From assembly GCA_037501455.1 (NCBI GenBank), contig CM074856.1:53845001-53909000 (forward strand): a stretch of 64,000 nt of DNA, in the 5' to 3' direction. Shown here in pieces: positions 10,996 through 22,241 of this stretch. Origin of the DNA: Lantana camara (lineage: Eukaryota; Streptophyta; Magnoliopsida; Lamiales; Verbenaceae). The first letter of the stretch is position 1; each line of letters opens with the position of its first letter. Below the pieces are notes generated by a model. It was not told the DNA's origin, made no database searches, and saw only the letters and a program-made list of their open reading frames with translations. Both the position numbers and the translations under genes were made by a program.

Positions 10996-13496
10996 TGTAG
11001 CACCCGGAACGCTAGGCGCCACATCCCCCGCACTATAGGCTCAATCCACATATGAAACGGGCAATTCATACATGAACCGAAACTATAGCGAACGGGAGAC
11101 AATAAAAAAAAACACAAGGCTAGGCGGGTACCCTCAATTAAAACCAAAACAACTCAGAGCAATAAAATAGCGGAAGCAAAAGCATTCAATACCTATAGAT
11201 ACCATATTTACATATTTACTTATAGGTACCGACAAAACATACCATTACAATATCCATCCAAGTAATTCAAGATTCATTACAACATAACAAGTATCAACAC
11301 AAGTACAATGTATGAAGGTGCAGTGCTAGACCCGAATAAAAGACACGAGACCCTAATTCCCGCCTAGCACGAACCTGCAAAACTGAGAAATTGAGGTGTC
11401 AGTCCAAACGGACTGAGCGAGGGGTATAAATAAATATATGCTCACATACATGCAAGTTATAATCTCGGGTAATAAATTTAATTTTTTGAAAAACAACACC
11501 AATAGTAAGAGGAAAAGGTACTATCGCCCGAGATTACCACTAATTCAATTTATCAATTAATTCAGTTCAATACAATCAATATGTGGCCCGGCGAGTGAGG
11601 GCAATTCTCCAACCTTGCTCCGACCGTGTACAATCAATCAATTTATTAGGTGATTAGGTGATCAAGCAATTATCTATTGTGCACAATTAGCAGTTTCAGT
11701 CCATCCTTCTTCCTCCGGGTGATGGTGGGATTGCAAGGCCCCACCATCCAATCAGTCTGGGCAGAGGGTACATGAATCCCTAAGCCCGGAACTCCTTCCT
11801 CCCCTAATCTCCTAGGGGGTTCAGGGGTCATCCCATTTGGTGAGGATAGCACTCGAGTTACCCGTCAGCCCATGCTTTCCCGGTTGGCTCGAGCCACTAT
11901 CCTCGGGCCCACAGTGCCATTCAATACTCGCCCAATACAATCAATCCGTCAATCAATCAATCCATTTTATCAAATCATTTGAAAGTCATAAGGTTCGCAA
12001 ACTATAGATATATATATATACATTTTGGCCGAAATAGTCACATAGGGGTTGTAAGGGTTCTATTTATCTAGAATTTAAACCTCACCTGACCAGACGACCA
12101 AAAGAAAGCAAGAGAGCGCCCTACTGAGCGGGCTCCTCAAAACCGGGACCGTGATCTGTGCAACAAGGACAAGTGTGAAGTAAGACTCGACTCGAATGAA
12201 CCAAGTATGACGAACGGCAAAATCATGCACCAATATGTTATGCAATAATTATTTAATGAATGTCAAATACGAGCATGATGTCAATAACCCAAGTATGTAA
12301 CACATACACGTACATCCAAGCATGCAAAACAATATGCAAGAAAACAGGGAGTGACACCCGTGTCACAAAATTACACTAAGCCGTGACACCCCCGTGTCAC
12401 GGTACAGCGGACCAAAAGCTTGCAAAACAAGGTGACACGCCCGTGTCACCAAAACAAGGCAAACCGTGACACCCCCGTGTCACGGTACAGAAAAACCGCC
12501 CCAGCCAACCCGCACCCCCGTGTCACGCAAAACAAAGCAAAGGTGACACGCCCGTGTCACCTGTGCGTGACAGAAAAACAGGGGAGAAAACAGGGGTTTC
12601 CAAGCAAAACCAACTCCAAACCAAATAAATCCCAACCACCAACCAAAACAATTGTTAAAACACCTCATACATGCATCATACTTCAAGTATTCAACAATCA
12701 AACCAATAAATATGCATCAAATCTCCAAGAATCAAGCCCCAAAACCCCATAATTATTCATATACACCAACCATCACATAACCTCATGTATTATGCAAGAA
12801 TGAAGGGAAAAAGGACCTAAACATGCTTCTATACAAGAATAACCAAGAAAGCATCAAGCTAACATCAAACCCTACCCATGTAGCCAATCAAGAAATTCAA
12901 TCCATTCTCATTTTATACCTTGAAATGAAAGAAGAATGAGATGAGATGAAGAGATGAAGATGTTGATGCTTCTAGCTCCAAAGTTCTTCAAAGTAGCTTG
13001 GGATTATGAGATAAATTCTTCTCCTCCTCTCTTGAAGGTGTTTTGATCGATCCTTAGTGTGTGTATATGTGAGGTTCTTGTGTGTATGTAATGTATGAGA
13101 GTGTTGGAAGAGATGCATATACTAAATATATATTATATCATCCACTATCTAAACATATGTCCCCAATTTGCAAACAAGTCCCTAGGTTATTTAAATGAAT
13201 GCACTCAAGTATTATCCCTACCTAAAAGATCCATTAGCTCCAAACCAAGTTATGCAATTAAGTCCATAATTTCATGAAATGATCAATTAAAGTCACATAA
13301 TACAATTAAGCACACTATCACTTAATTCATGAATTTCACATATCAATTAATTCATATAAATATAGAGAATTGTATAATGCACACAATATTATAATGAAAT
13401 CATAATAAGCAAGTAAATGTATAAACTTAAACTCCCAACTCCCGAAGACCCGCACGTGGCGTGCTTACCTGAACTTCCGGAATTTGGGGCGTTACA
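10996..13496 (-). repeat. Gypsy-A 3' LTR (2501 bp)
   Basis: Plus-strand ends tgtagcacccgg...gcgttaca, i.e. TGTAACGCC...GGGTGCTACA on the coding strand. Contains six gtgacac/gtgtcac palindromic units (12350-12562) and LTR blocks shared with Gypsy-C. Short frames inside it are identical in the other LTR and are not convincing genes. Confidence 0.95.
12350..12562. repeat. Palindromic GTGACAC-n-GTGTCAC array in Gypsy-A 3' LTR
   Basis: Within about 210 bp are six gtgacacCCgtgtcac-type units (two as ccgtgacacccccgtgtcacgg, two as ggtgacacgcccgtgtcacc, one gtgacacccgtgtcac, one half unit). Each can form a 7-9 bp stem with a 2-5 nt loop. Repeated at 19624-19836 in the other LTR. Confidence 0.85.
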
Positions 13497-13533
13497 ACTC
13501 TCCCCTCCTTAGAAGAATCTGGTCCCCAGATTC
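13497..13533 (-). promoter_or_regulatory. Gypsy-A polypurine tract and adjacent hairpin
   Basis: On the coding strand, GAATCTGGGGACCAGATTC forms a hairpin overlapping the gag-pol stop, followed by AAGGAGGGGAGAGT directly before the 3' LTR. The purine run is the expected plus-strand primer. Similar hairpin plus tract pairs occur in Gypsy-B and Gypsy-C. Confidence 0.8.
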
Positions 13534-16500
13534 ATTGATCGGATGAAAATAACTCCGGGTGAAATTTCTTCATCTTCTCTTCCGGTTCCCAAGTCATCTC
13601 CTCAGATTTGTCACTTCGCCATAACACCTTCACCATAGAAATATTCCGATTCCTCAACTCTTGATACTTTCTGTCCAATATTCTGACCGGCTTCTGTACA
13701 AAAGATAAATTCGGTTCCAACTCCACTTCTTCCACAGGGAGAATTTCGGTTTCATCTGGGTAATACTTCCTGAGTTGAGATACATGAAAAACATTGTGAA
13801 TTCCGGTAAGATTAGGAGGTAGGTCCACTCGATAAGCTACTTCTCCGATTCTCTCAATAACTTCAAACGGACCTAGGTAACGGGGATTCAACTTCCCTCC
13901 CTTTCCCATTCTAGAAAATCCCTTTCGAGGAGATACCTTCAAGAAAACCCGGTCCCCCACTTCAAATTTACGATCCCTCCTGCGAATATCGGCATAACTC
14001 TTTTGTCTATCTTGTGCAGCTTTCATCCGTTGTTGTATAATCCGAACTTTCTCAATCATGGCTTCCACAGCCTTCGAAGATTTCTCCAGCTTTTTCCCTT
14101 TCTTGACTCCTTCCTGTTTTGACCATTTCCACTCTTCCAAATCAAAGAATAATGGTGATCTACATTTCCGCCCATATAACAATTCATACGGAGCCATATC
14201 AATCGTTGCCTGAAAGCTATTATTGTAAGCGAACTCTACCAAAGGAAGTTGATCGTGCCACGAGGTTTGGAAATCCAAGGCACAAGCTCGAAGTAGATCT
14301 TCAAAATACCGAATAACCCTCTCCGATTGCCCATCAGTTTGTGGATGAAACGCCGTACTGAACTGAAGCTTTGTACCCAACAACTCTTGTAACTCTTGCC
14401 ATAACTTTGAAGTGAAACGGGGATCTCGATCCGAAACAATACTCACCGGAATACCATGAAGTCGTACAATCTCCCGGTTGTAAATCTCAGCCAACTTCCG
14501 AATCTTGAAAGACATTCTGACCGGTAGAAAATGAGCAGATTTTGTAAGACGATCCACAATCACCCAAATACCATCGAATCCACCCTTCACTCTAGGTAAC
14601 CCGGATATAAAATCCATCGTCACCTGTTCCCACTTCCACTCAGGAATAGGTAACGGCTGAAGAAGACCTCCCGGTTTCTGGTGCTCGGCTTTTACTTTCT
14701 GACAAGTGAGGCAGTGCTTCACAAACTCTGCTACATCCTTTTTTAATCCACGCCACCAGTAAAACTGCTTGAGATCTCTGTACATCTTATTCCCTCCAGG
14801 GTGAATTGAATAAGCCGACTTGTGAGCTTCCTCAAGCAATACCCTTTTCAAATCATCGGGTACTACTACTCGGTTCTTGAAACGAAGAAGACCGGTTTCA
14901 TCGAACCCAAATGGACTCTCCGGATCCTCTCTAACCTTAGAGACCAATCTCTGAACTCCCGGATCCTTTCCTTGAGCCTCGAACATTCTGTATTTCAAAT
15001 CCGGATAAATGGAGATATTGGAAACTCGAGCTCTAATCACAATAGGCTCAACTACCTTACTTGTACCTATTTCCAAGTTCGAAACACCCACTTTCCTACT
15101 TAAAGCGTCGGCAACTACATTAGCTTTCCCGGGATGATATTTGATAACACAATCGTAATCTTCTAGTCGCTCCATCCATCTCCGTTGCCTCATATTGAGT
15201 TCCTTTTGGGTGAAAAGATATTGGAGACTCTTATGATCGGTGAAAATCTCAAACGACACTCCATACAAGTAATGTCTCCACTTCCCGAGTGCGAAAATCA
15301 CGGCAGCAAGCTCTAGATCATGTGTCGGGTAGTTCTTCTCATGATCCTTCAACTTCCGTGAGGCATAAGCGACAACCTTGCCCTTCTGGGTTAATACACT
15401 TCCCAAACCCTCCTTCGACGCGTCAGTGTACACAGCATATCCCTCTGAACCCTCTGGAAGAGTTAACACTGGAGCAGAAACTAATCTCTCGCTCAAAACA
15501 TTGAAGCTTCTCTCACATATCTCATCCCAACCAAATTTCACATCCTTCTTAGTTAACCGAGTCAAAGGAGCAGCGATCTTAGAGAAATCTTGCACGAATC
15601 TTCTATAATAACCCGCCAATTCCAAGAAACTTCTGATCTCGGAGCCGTTCTTTGGCTTCTCCCACTTCAACACCGCTTCAATCTTCGATGGGTCAACCTC
15701 TAATCCATTCCCCAAAATAATATGACCCAAGAATGAAACCCGATCGATCCAAAACTCACACTTGCTAAACTTCGCAAATAATTGATGCTCTTTCAACGTC
15801 CTTAAAACCAATCTGAGATGTCTTGCATGTTCCTCGGCTGATTTAGAGAAAACCAGTATATCATCAATGAAGATTACAACGAACTGGTCAAGAAACGGCT
15901 GGAAAATTCTATGCATCATGTCCATAAAAGCTGCGGGAGCATTTGTCAATCCAAAAGGCATGACCACGAATTCATAATGCCCATATCTGGTGTTAAAACC
16001 CGTCTTTGGAATATCCTCGGCTCGGATCCGTAGTTGATAATACCCTTGTCTTAAATCAAGCTTCGAATATACCTTAGACCCTTGGAGTATATCAAACAGC
16101 TCTTCAATATGTGGAAGAGGATATTTATTCTTAACGGTCATCCGATTAAGCTCCCGATAATCAATACACATTCTTAAAGTACCGTCCTTCTTCTTCACGA
16201 ATAAAACTGGAGCACCCCATGGTGACGAGCTCGGTCTCACATACCCAACTTCCAAAAGACCATCCAGTTGTACTTTTAATTCCTTCAATTCCGCCGGTGC
16301 CATCCTATATGGAGTCTTAGAATAAGGTTCGGCATCCGGATACAAATCAATCATAAACTCTATCTCCCTTTCCGGCGGTAACGAATCCAACCTCTCGGGA
16401 AACACTTCGGGAAACTCTTTAACTACCTCGGTTTCCTCTAACTTCACTTGATCCTTTGGTTGATTAAGAATATAGGCTATAAACCCTGTAGCCCCATCAC

Positions 16501-18028
16501 GAACCAATCTCTGAGCTTCTGAAAAAGATAATAAAGGCACCGTCTTCGAACTTTGACCCGTAACCAATTCAGAACCCAAACTAACTCTCTTGGTCCGACA
16601 ATCAACAGTGGCGTAGTGCTTGTACAACCAATCCATACCCAAGATAGAACCATACCGAGACATAGGCAACTCAATGAAATCCGTTGAGAAAACTCGACCC
16701 TCAATACTCACCGGCACCTCTCGAAAAACCCGGTTAGTTTCTATACTACCACCAAAAGGAGTACTAACCACGTAGCATGCATCAGAATAAGTAACACACA
16801 AGGGCAATTTAATAGAAACATCACAAGAAATGAAGGAGTGAGTGGCTCCCGGATCAAATAAAGTGTGTATGTTGATGCCATGAATGCAAATGATACCTTC
16901 AACAACGGCAGCCGGGTCCACGTCTGCATCATGTTCCTCGCCGTCCAAGGCATAAGCACGGGCCCGAATCATCGGCCTCTGCCCTCCAGGCGGCGGATTA
17001 CGTCGATCCGGACAAGTATCCACCATGTGATCGGCAGCCCCACAAATTAGGCATAACCCTAGACGCCTTCGACAATTATCATAATGATGTGTAGGTTGCC
17101 CGCAAAAAGTGCACTTAGGCTTCTCCGGTGGTGGCGGCATAACTGTTGGTTGAGGAGCCTTCTGGACTGGCCCTTGTGGTTTAAACTTCTTCATAGGGCC
17201 CTTAAACTGAGGAGGAGCGGTATCATAAACCATCGGCCTCTTGCCGGCATTGTAACCCGACCTTGACCCGGAACCTGAACCCTGTCCCGTCCTAAAGGAA
17301 GACCTCCGTGCGACAACCGAGTCTTCAACCTTAAGAGCTTTGGTAGTGGCCTTCTTCCAAGTGCTTGTGTTAACCGCTTCAATCGCCGCTTGAATATCCG
17401 GCCTCAAACCTTGTACGAATTGCATAGCCTTGTGGAAGTTGTCGCTAGCAATGTTAGGGGCGTATTTGGACAACCTCTCGAACTCGGCTATATACTCTGA
17501 AACTGATCTTCCTCCTTGTTTAAGCTCAGTAAACTCTTTAAGTCTTCTAGTGCGCGAAGATGGCGGAATAAACTTATTCTTGAACTCTCTTTCGAATACC
17601 TCCCATGTAATTTGCTCCTCGGTAGCATCCAAGACAATTTTGGTACTCTCCCACCATGAATATGCTTCTCCCTGGATGAGGGTAAGAGTACACCGGGCCT
17701 TTTCCCGAGACTCACATGGAATAAGTTCCCACACCCGTTCAACTTCTTTAAGCCATTGCTCGGCTTGAATATCGTTCCCCTTTTGGAATCTCGGCGGATG
17801 TTGATTCTGGAATTCCCTTAAAATAACGGAAATAGGGGCTTGTTGTGGCGGTGGAGGAGCTGGCGGTGCTGGAGGCACATAATCCCTTAGCCTCTGATCC
17901 ATGAGTTGCACCATTGAATTTAAGAAATCTTGGGGTTGAGCTGGAGGTGGAGGAGGAGGGGTTCGATCACGCCGGTGATGACGTCGATGTCGAGGAGATC
18001 GATCCCGGTGATGTCGGTCACGAGCCAT
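13532..18028 (-). CDS. Gypsy-A gag-pol polyprotein (chromovirus), uninterrupted
   Basis: Single frame, start taken at MARDRHHRD (18028); an in-frame ATG nine codons upstream (18055) is the alternative. In numbering from that upstream Met: proline-rich N-terminus to about 75; gag core about 80-250; two CX2CX4HX4C knuckles at 315-328 and 335-348; protease motif [10 protein letters not shown] near 399-408; RT with FIDDILVF near 728; RNase H with [10 protein letters not shown]; integrase zinc finger near 1087-1120; DDE residues near 1148, 1211 and 1246; C-terminal [13 protein letters not shown] near 1420 and a chromodomain-like tail with VKVLW...EMTWEPEE near 1460-1500. Integrase after RNase H defines Gypsy; the tail and 2.5-kb LTRs suggest the Tekay/Del lineage. 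No stop or frameshift is seen. Expressed from the right-hand LTR, antisense to Copia-1. Confidence 0.95.
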   Translation of the reverse strand: MARDRHHRDRSPRHRRHHRRDRTPPPPPPAQPQDFLNSMVQLMDQRLRDYVPPAPPAPPPPQQAPISVILREFQNQHPPRFQKGNDIQAEQWLKEVERVWELIPCESREKARCTLTLIQGEAYSWWESTKIVLDATEEQITWEVFEREFKNKFIPPSSRTRRLKEFTELKQGGRSVSEYIAEFERLSKYAPNIASDNFHKAMQFVQGLRPDIQAAIEAVNTSTWKKATTKALKVEDSVVARRSSFRTGQGSGSGSRSGYNAGKRPMVYDTAPPQFKGPMKKFKPQGPVQKAPQPTVMPPPPEKPKCTFCGQPTHHYDNCRRRLGLCLICGAADHMVDTCPDRRNPPPGGQRPMIRARAYALDGEEHDADVDPAAVVEGIICIHGINIHTLFDPGATHSFISCDVSIKLPLCVTYSDACYVVSTPFGGSIETNRVFREVPVSIEGRVFSTDFIELPMSRYGSILGMDWLYKHYATVDCRTKRVSLGSELVTGQSSKTVPLLSFSEAQRLVRDGATGFIAYILNQPKDQVKLEETEVVKEFPEVFPERLDSLPPEREIEFMIDLYPDAEPYSKTPYRMAPAELKELKVQLDGLLEVGYVRPSSSPWGAPVLFVKKKDGTLRMCIDYRELNRMTVKNKYPLPHIEELFDILQGSKVYSKLDLRQGYYQLRIRAEDIPKTGFNTRYGHYEFVVMPFGLTNAPAAFMDMMHRIFQPFLDQFVVIFIDDILVFSKSAEEHARHLRLVLRTLKEHQLFAKFSKCEFWIDRVSFLGHIILGNGLEVDPSKIEAVLKWEKPKNGSEIRSFLELAGYYRRFVQDFSKIAAPLTRLTKKDVKFGWDEICERSFNVLSERLVSAPVLTLPEGSEGYAVYTDASKEGLGSVLTQKGKVVAYASRKLKDHEKNYPTHDLELAAVIFALGKWRHYLYGVSFEIFTDHKSLQYLFTQKELNMRQRRWMERLEDYDCVIKYHPGKANVVADALSRKVGVSNLEIGTSKVVEPIVIRARVSNISIYPDLKYRMFEAQGKDPGVQRLVSKVREDPESPFGFDETGLLRFKNRVVVPDDLKRVLLEEAHKSAYSIHPGGNKMYRDLKQFYWWRGLKKDVAEFVKHCLTCQKVKAEHQKPGGLLQPLPIPEWKWEQVTMDFISGLPRVKGGFDGIWVIVDRLTKSAHFLPVRMSFKIRKLAEIYNREIVRLHGIPVSIVSDRDPRFTSKLWQELQELLGTKLQFSTAFHPQTDGQSERVIRYFEDLLRACALDFQTSWHDQLPLVEFAYNNSFQATIDMAPYELLYGRKCRSPLFFDLEEWKWSKQEGVKKGKKLEKSSKAVEAMIEKVRIIQQRMKAAQDRQKSYADIRRRDRKFEVGDRVFLKVSPRKGFSRMGKGGKLNPRYLGPFEVIERIGEVAYRVDLPPNLTGIHNVFHVSQLRKYYPDETEILPVEEVELEPNLSFVQKPVRILDRKYQELRNRNISMVKVLWRSDKSEEMTWEPEEKMKKFHPELFSSDQ

Positions 18029-18248
18029 CCTGAAACTCGAACACTTTACATGCATGTTTGATTAACAAGTGCAATGAGTGTAATTACAACACACAATGTA
18101 ATCCAACCACATAGTCACATAATCCAAGCCCTTCAAATAGAATCAAATAAGTTCAAATAGGTTGCAAGACTCTCAAATAATCAATTAATCCTATGCCGTG
18201 CGACTTAGACTCACCAGACACGACACTAGAGCCGCGGTTTTGCAACCG

Positions 18249-18261
18249 GGCTCTGATACCA
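18249..18261 (-). promoter_or_regulatory. Gypsy-A primer binding site (tRNA-iMet)
   Basis: The coding strand reads TGGTATCAGAGCC, complementary to the 3' end of plant initiator tRNA-Met, eight bases from the 5' LTR edge. Confidence 0.9.
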
Positions 18262-18269
18262 CCTTGGGA

Positions 18270-20770
18270 TGTAGCACCCGGAACGCTAGGCGCCACATCC
18301 CCCGCACTATAGGCTCAATCCACATATGAAACGGGCAATTCATACATGAACCGAAACTATAGCGAACGGGAGACAATAAAAAAAAACACAAGGCTAGGCG
18401 GGTACCCTCAATTAAAACCAAAACAACTCAGAGCAATAAAATAGCGGAAGCAAAAGCATTCAATACCTATAGATACCATATTTACATATTTACTTATAGG
18501 TACCGACAAAACATACCATTACAATATCCATCCAAGTAATTCAAGATTCATTACAACATAACAAGTATCAACACAAGTACAATGTATGAAGGTGCAGTGC
18601 TAGACCCGAATAAAAGACACGAGACCCTAATTCCCGCCTAGCACGAACCTGCAAAACTGAGAAATTGAGGTGTCAGTCCAAACGGACTGAGCGAGGGGTA
18701 TAAATAAATATATGCTCACATACATGCAAGTTATAATCTCGGGTAATAAATTTAATTTTTTGAAAAACAACACCAATAGTAAGAGGAAAAGGTACTATCG
18801 CCCGAGATTACCACTAATTCAATTTATCAATTAATTCAGTTCAATACAATCAATATGTGGCCCGGCGAGTGAGGGCAATTCTCCAACCTTGCTCCGACCG
18901 TGTACAATCAATCAATTTATTAGGTGATTAGGTGATCAAGCAATTATCTATTGTGCACAATTAGCAGTTTCAGTCCATCCTTCTTCCTCCGGGTGATGGT
19001 GGGATTGCAAGGCCCCACCATCCAATCAGTCTGGGCAGAGGGTACATGAATCCCTAAGCCCGGAACTCCTTCCTCCCCTAATCTCCTAGGGGGTTCAGGG
19101 GTCATCCCATTTGGTGAGGATAGCACTCGAGTTACCCGTCAGCCCATGCTTTCCCGGTTGGCTCGAGCCACTATCCTCGGGCCCACAGTGCCATTCAATA
19201 CTCGCCCAATACAATCAATCCGTCAATCAATCAATCCATTTTATCAAATCATTTGAAAGTCATAAGGTTCGCAAACTATAGATATATATATATACATTTT
19301 GGCCGAAATAGTCACATAGGGGTTGTAAGGGTTCTATTTATCTAGAATTTAAACCTCACCTGACCAGACGACCAAAAGAAAGCAAGAGAGCGCCCTACTG
19401 AGCGGGCTCCTCAAAACCGGGACCGTGATCTGTGCAACAAGGACAAGTGTGAAGTAAGACTCGACTCGAATGAACCAAGTATGACGAACGGCAAAATCAT
19501 GCACCAATATGTTATGCAATAATTATTTAATGAATGTCAAATACGAGCATGATGTCAATAACCCAAGTATGTAACACATACACGTACATCCAAGCATGCA
19601 AAACAATATGCAAGAAAACAGGGAGTGACACCCGTGTCACAAAATTACACTAAGCCGTGACACCCCCGTGTCACGGTACAGCGGACCAAAAGCTTGCAAA
19701 ACAAGGTGACACGCCCGTGTCACCAAAACAAGGCAAACCGTGACACCCCCGTGTCACGGTACAGAAAAACCGCCCCAGCCAACCCGCACCCCCGTGTCAC
19801 GCAAAACAAAGCAAAGGTGACACGCCCGTGTCACCTGTGCGTGACAGAAAAACAGGGGAGAAAACAGGGGTTTCCAAGCAAAACCAACTCCAAACCAAAT
19901 AAATCCCAACCACCAACCAAAACAATTGTTAAAACACCTCATACATGCATCATACTTCAAGTATTCAACAATCAAACCAATAAATATGCATCAAATCTCC
20001 AAGAATCAAGCCCCAAAACCCCATAATTATTCATATACACCAACCATCACATAACCTCATGTATTATGCAAGAATGAAGGGAAAAAGGACCTAAACATGC
20101 TTCTATACAAGAATAACCAAGAAAGCATCAAGCTAACATCAAACCCTACCCATGTAGCCAATCAAGAAATTCAATCCATTCTCATTTTATACCTTGAAAT
20201 GAAAGAAGAATGAGATGAGATGAAGAGATGAAGATGTTGATGCTTCTAGCTCCAAAGTTCTTCAAAGTAGCTTGGGATTATGAGATAAATTCTTCTCCTC
20301 CTCTCTTGAAGGTGTTTTGATCGATCCTTAGTGTGTGTATATGTGAGGTTCTTGTGTGTATGTAATGTATGAGAGTGTTGGAAGAGATGCATATACTAAA
20401 TATATATTATATCATCCACTATCTAAACATATGTCCCCAATTTGCAAACAAGTCCCTAGGTTATTTAAATGAATGCACTCAAGTATTATCCCTACCTAAA
20501 AGATCCATTAGCTCCAAACCAAGTTATGCAATTAAGTCCATAATTTCATGAAATGATCAATTAAAGTCACATAATACAATTAAGCACACTATCACTTAAT
20601 TCATGAATTTCACATATCAATTAATTCATATAAATATAGAGAATTGTATAATGCACACAATATTATAATGAAATCATAATAAGCAAGTAAATGTATAAAC
20701 TTAAACTCCCAACTCCCGAAGACCCGCACGTGGCGTGCTTACCTGAACTTCCGGAATTTGAGGCGTTACA
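18270..20770 (-). repeat. Gypsy-A 5' LTR (2501 bp)
   Basis: Same length and essentially identical to 10996-13496; ends aatttgaggcgttaca where the other reads aatttggggcgttaca. It should drive transcription of the minus-strand gag-pol. Confidence 0.95.
19624..19836. repeat. Palindromic GTGACAC-n-GTGTCAC array in Gypsy-A 5' LTR
   Basis: Identical counterpart of 12350-12562; in this LTR it would lie upstream or downstream of the transcription start used for gag-pol, which I could not place. Confidence 0.85.
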
Positions 20771-20775
20771 AAGAT
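20771..20775. repeat. Target site duplication AAGAT, right of Gypsy-A
   Basis: Identical to 10991-10995; Copia-1 sequence resumes immediately after. Confidence 0.93.
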
Positions 20776-21008
20776 GTTGTCGGCTCCATTAATTTTCTTT
20801 ACACTCATAGTGATAGCTTTCAACATATTCTTCCGTAGTGTAGACATCTCGGCAGATGAGCGGGATTTAGTTAACTTCATTGCATTTCTTGTGAACGTTG
20901 TATTACTCATGGCCATAGGATTTGAGCTATCACTTAAAACTTTTGTATGGATTATTTGTTTGAATAAATATGTTGATTGTTATCATTTATCTTGTACTAG
21001 CTGCCACC

Positions 21009-22046
21009 ATGTCGAACCTTACAAAGCTTGAGTTCCTAGCCCTCGATATCACGGGGAAAAATTATATGCCTTGGATTGTTGATGTAGAGATGCATCTTGA
21101 ATCAATGGGTCTGTTAGATACCATAAAAGAAAATAATAATTGCTCCAACCAAGATAAGGCCAAAGCTATAATTTTTCTCCGTCGACATCTCGACGAGGGA
21201 CTTAAAATGGAATACTTAACGGTCAAAGATCCGAGCATCTTATGGAAAAACCTTCAAGAAAGGTATAATCATCAGAAGGAAGTTATGCTTCCTAATGCCC
21301 GTGATGAATGGAGCTGTTTACGCTTCCAAGACTTCAAGAAAGTCAGTGAGTACAATTCAGCAATGTTCAGAATAGTCTCACAATTGAGGTTTTGTGGGCA
21401 ACAAATTACTGAGGAGGATATGTTAGAAAAAACATATTCCACATTCCACGCATCGAATGTTACTTTACAACAACAGTATCGAGTGCGTGGATTTACAAAA
21501 TATTCTGAACTTATAGCATGTCTTCTCGTGGCTGAGAAGAACAATGAATTGCTGATGAAAAATCATCAATCACGCCCTACTGGCGCGGCAGCATTTCCAG
21601 AAGCAAATGCTGTAATTCCCTCAAAGCATGAACAAAGAAATCACCATGGACCTAGTCAAGGTCATGGTCGTGGTCGTGGTCGAGGCCGGAGTAATACTCG
21701 CGGTCGTGGTCGTGGAAGAGGCAGAGGGAGTTATCCATACTCCTCTCCTCAAAGAAACCCGTACCACCAGAATAAGACACACCACAAAAAGGATATTCAC
21801 AAGGCTGGGCCTTCGGTGAATCCTGAAGATACTTGCCATAGATGTGGCACAAAAGGGCACTGGGCTCGAATTTGTCGAACGCCAGAACATCTTGCCCGTT
21901 TATACAAAGCATCTTTGAAGGGAAAGGGAAAAGAAGTGAATTTCACTGAACATCACAATCCATTTGGTGATTCAACTCACCTAGATGCTTCGGACTTTAC
22001 CGATGATTTTGATAACAATGAAAATGGTGATGTTGGTGGCAGTTAG
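21009..22046 (+). CDS. Copia-1 gag
   Basis: 345-codon frame starting at an ATG in good context (gccaccATGtcg). The alternative ATG at 20970 is less convincing because conserved gag similarity starts at MSNLTKLEFLALDITG. Gag/UBN2-like core about 1-190, an Arg-Gly-rich RNA-binding stretch about 215-245, one CX2CX4HX4C knuckle (CHRCGTKGHWARIC) around 276-289, and an acidic C-terminus. The frame ends in TAG and is separated from pol by about 195 U-rich non-coding bases, although both are in the same phase. Appears intact; it forms the virus-like particle shell. Confidence 0.9.
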   Translation: MSNLTKLEFLALDITGKNYMPWIVDVEMHLESMGLLDTIKENNNCSNQDKAKAIIFLRRHLDEGLKMEYLTVKDPSILWKNLQERYNHQKEVMLPNARDEWSCLRFQDFKKVSEYNSAMFRIVSQLRFCGQQITEEDMLEKTYSTFHASNVTLQQQYRVRGFTKYSELIACLLVAEKNNELLMKNHQSRPTGAAAFPEANAVIPSKHEQRNHHGPSQGHGRGRGRGRSNTRGRGRGRGRGSYPYSSPQRNPYHQNKTHHKKDIHKAGPSVNPEDTCHRCGTKGHWARICRTPEHLARLYKASLKGKGKEVNFTEHHNPFGDSTHLDASDFTDDFDNNENGDVGGS

Positions 22047-22241
22047 TTAGATTTTTAATATGTTTCTAGTATGCTATTGTTTTTCCTAGTTTGTAATTCA
22101 CTATTATTAGCATGTTTTGTCGTACTAGATCCTTAGGAACTATTATGTACTTTTCATATATTGCAATATGAAGTATCTTTTCTGCATTGAATTCATGACT
22201 AATTTTCATATCAAAATTATATGTTTATGTGAAGTCTTGAT

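Larger units (their letters stand above)
10996..20770 (-). mobile_element. Gypsy-A: intact Tekay/Del-type chromovirus
   Basis: Full-length Ty3/gypsy element inserted antisense in the Copia-1 leader, with target duplication AAGAT at 10991-10995 and 20771-20775. Both LTRs are 2501 bp; I saw one mismatch (the base after aatttg near the outer end). The primer binding site is next to the right-hand (5') LTR and the polypurine tract is next to the left-hand (3') LTR. One open gag-pol frame of about 1500 codons with a C-terminal chromodomain-like region. Near-identical LTRs plus an unbroken frame indicate a very recent insertion that may be transposition-competent. Confidence 0.96.

Noticed and set aside
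11670..11852. 60-codon minus-strand frame identical in both Gypsy-A LTRs
   Set aside because: Identity follows from LTR identity. Partial similarity of the DNA block to Gypsy-C is reported as a finding, but not enough to call a gene.
20774..21031. Hydrophobic 85-codon frame ahead of Copia-1 gag
   Set aside because: Lies in the leader, starts at the edge of the Gypsy-A target duplication and overlaps the gag start; no homologue recognised.
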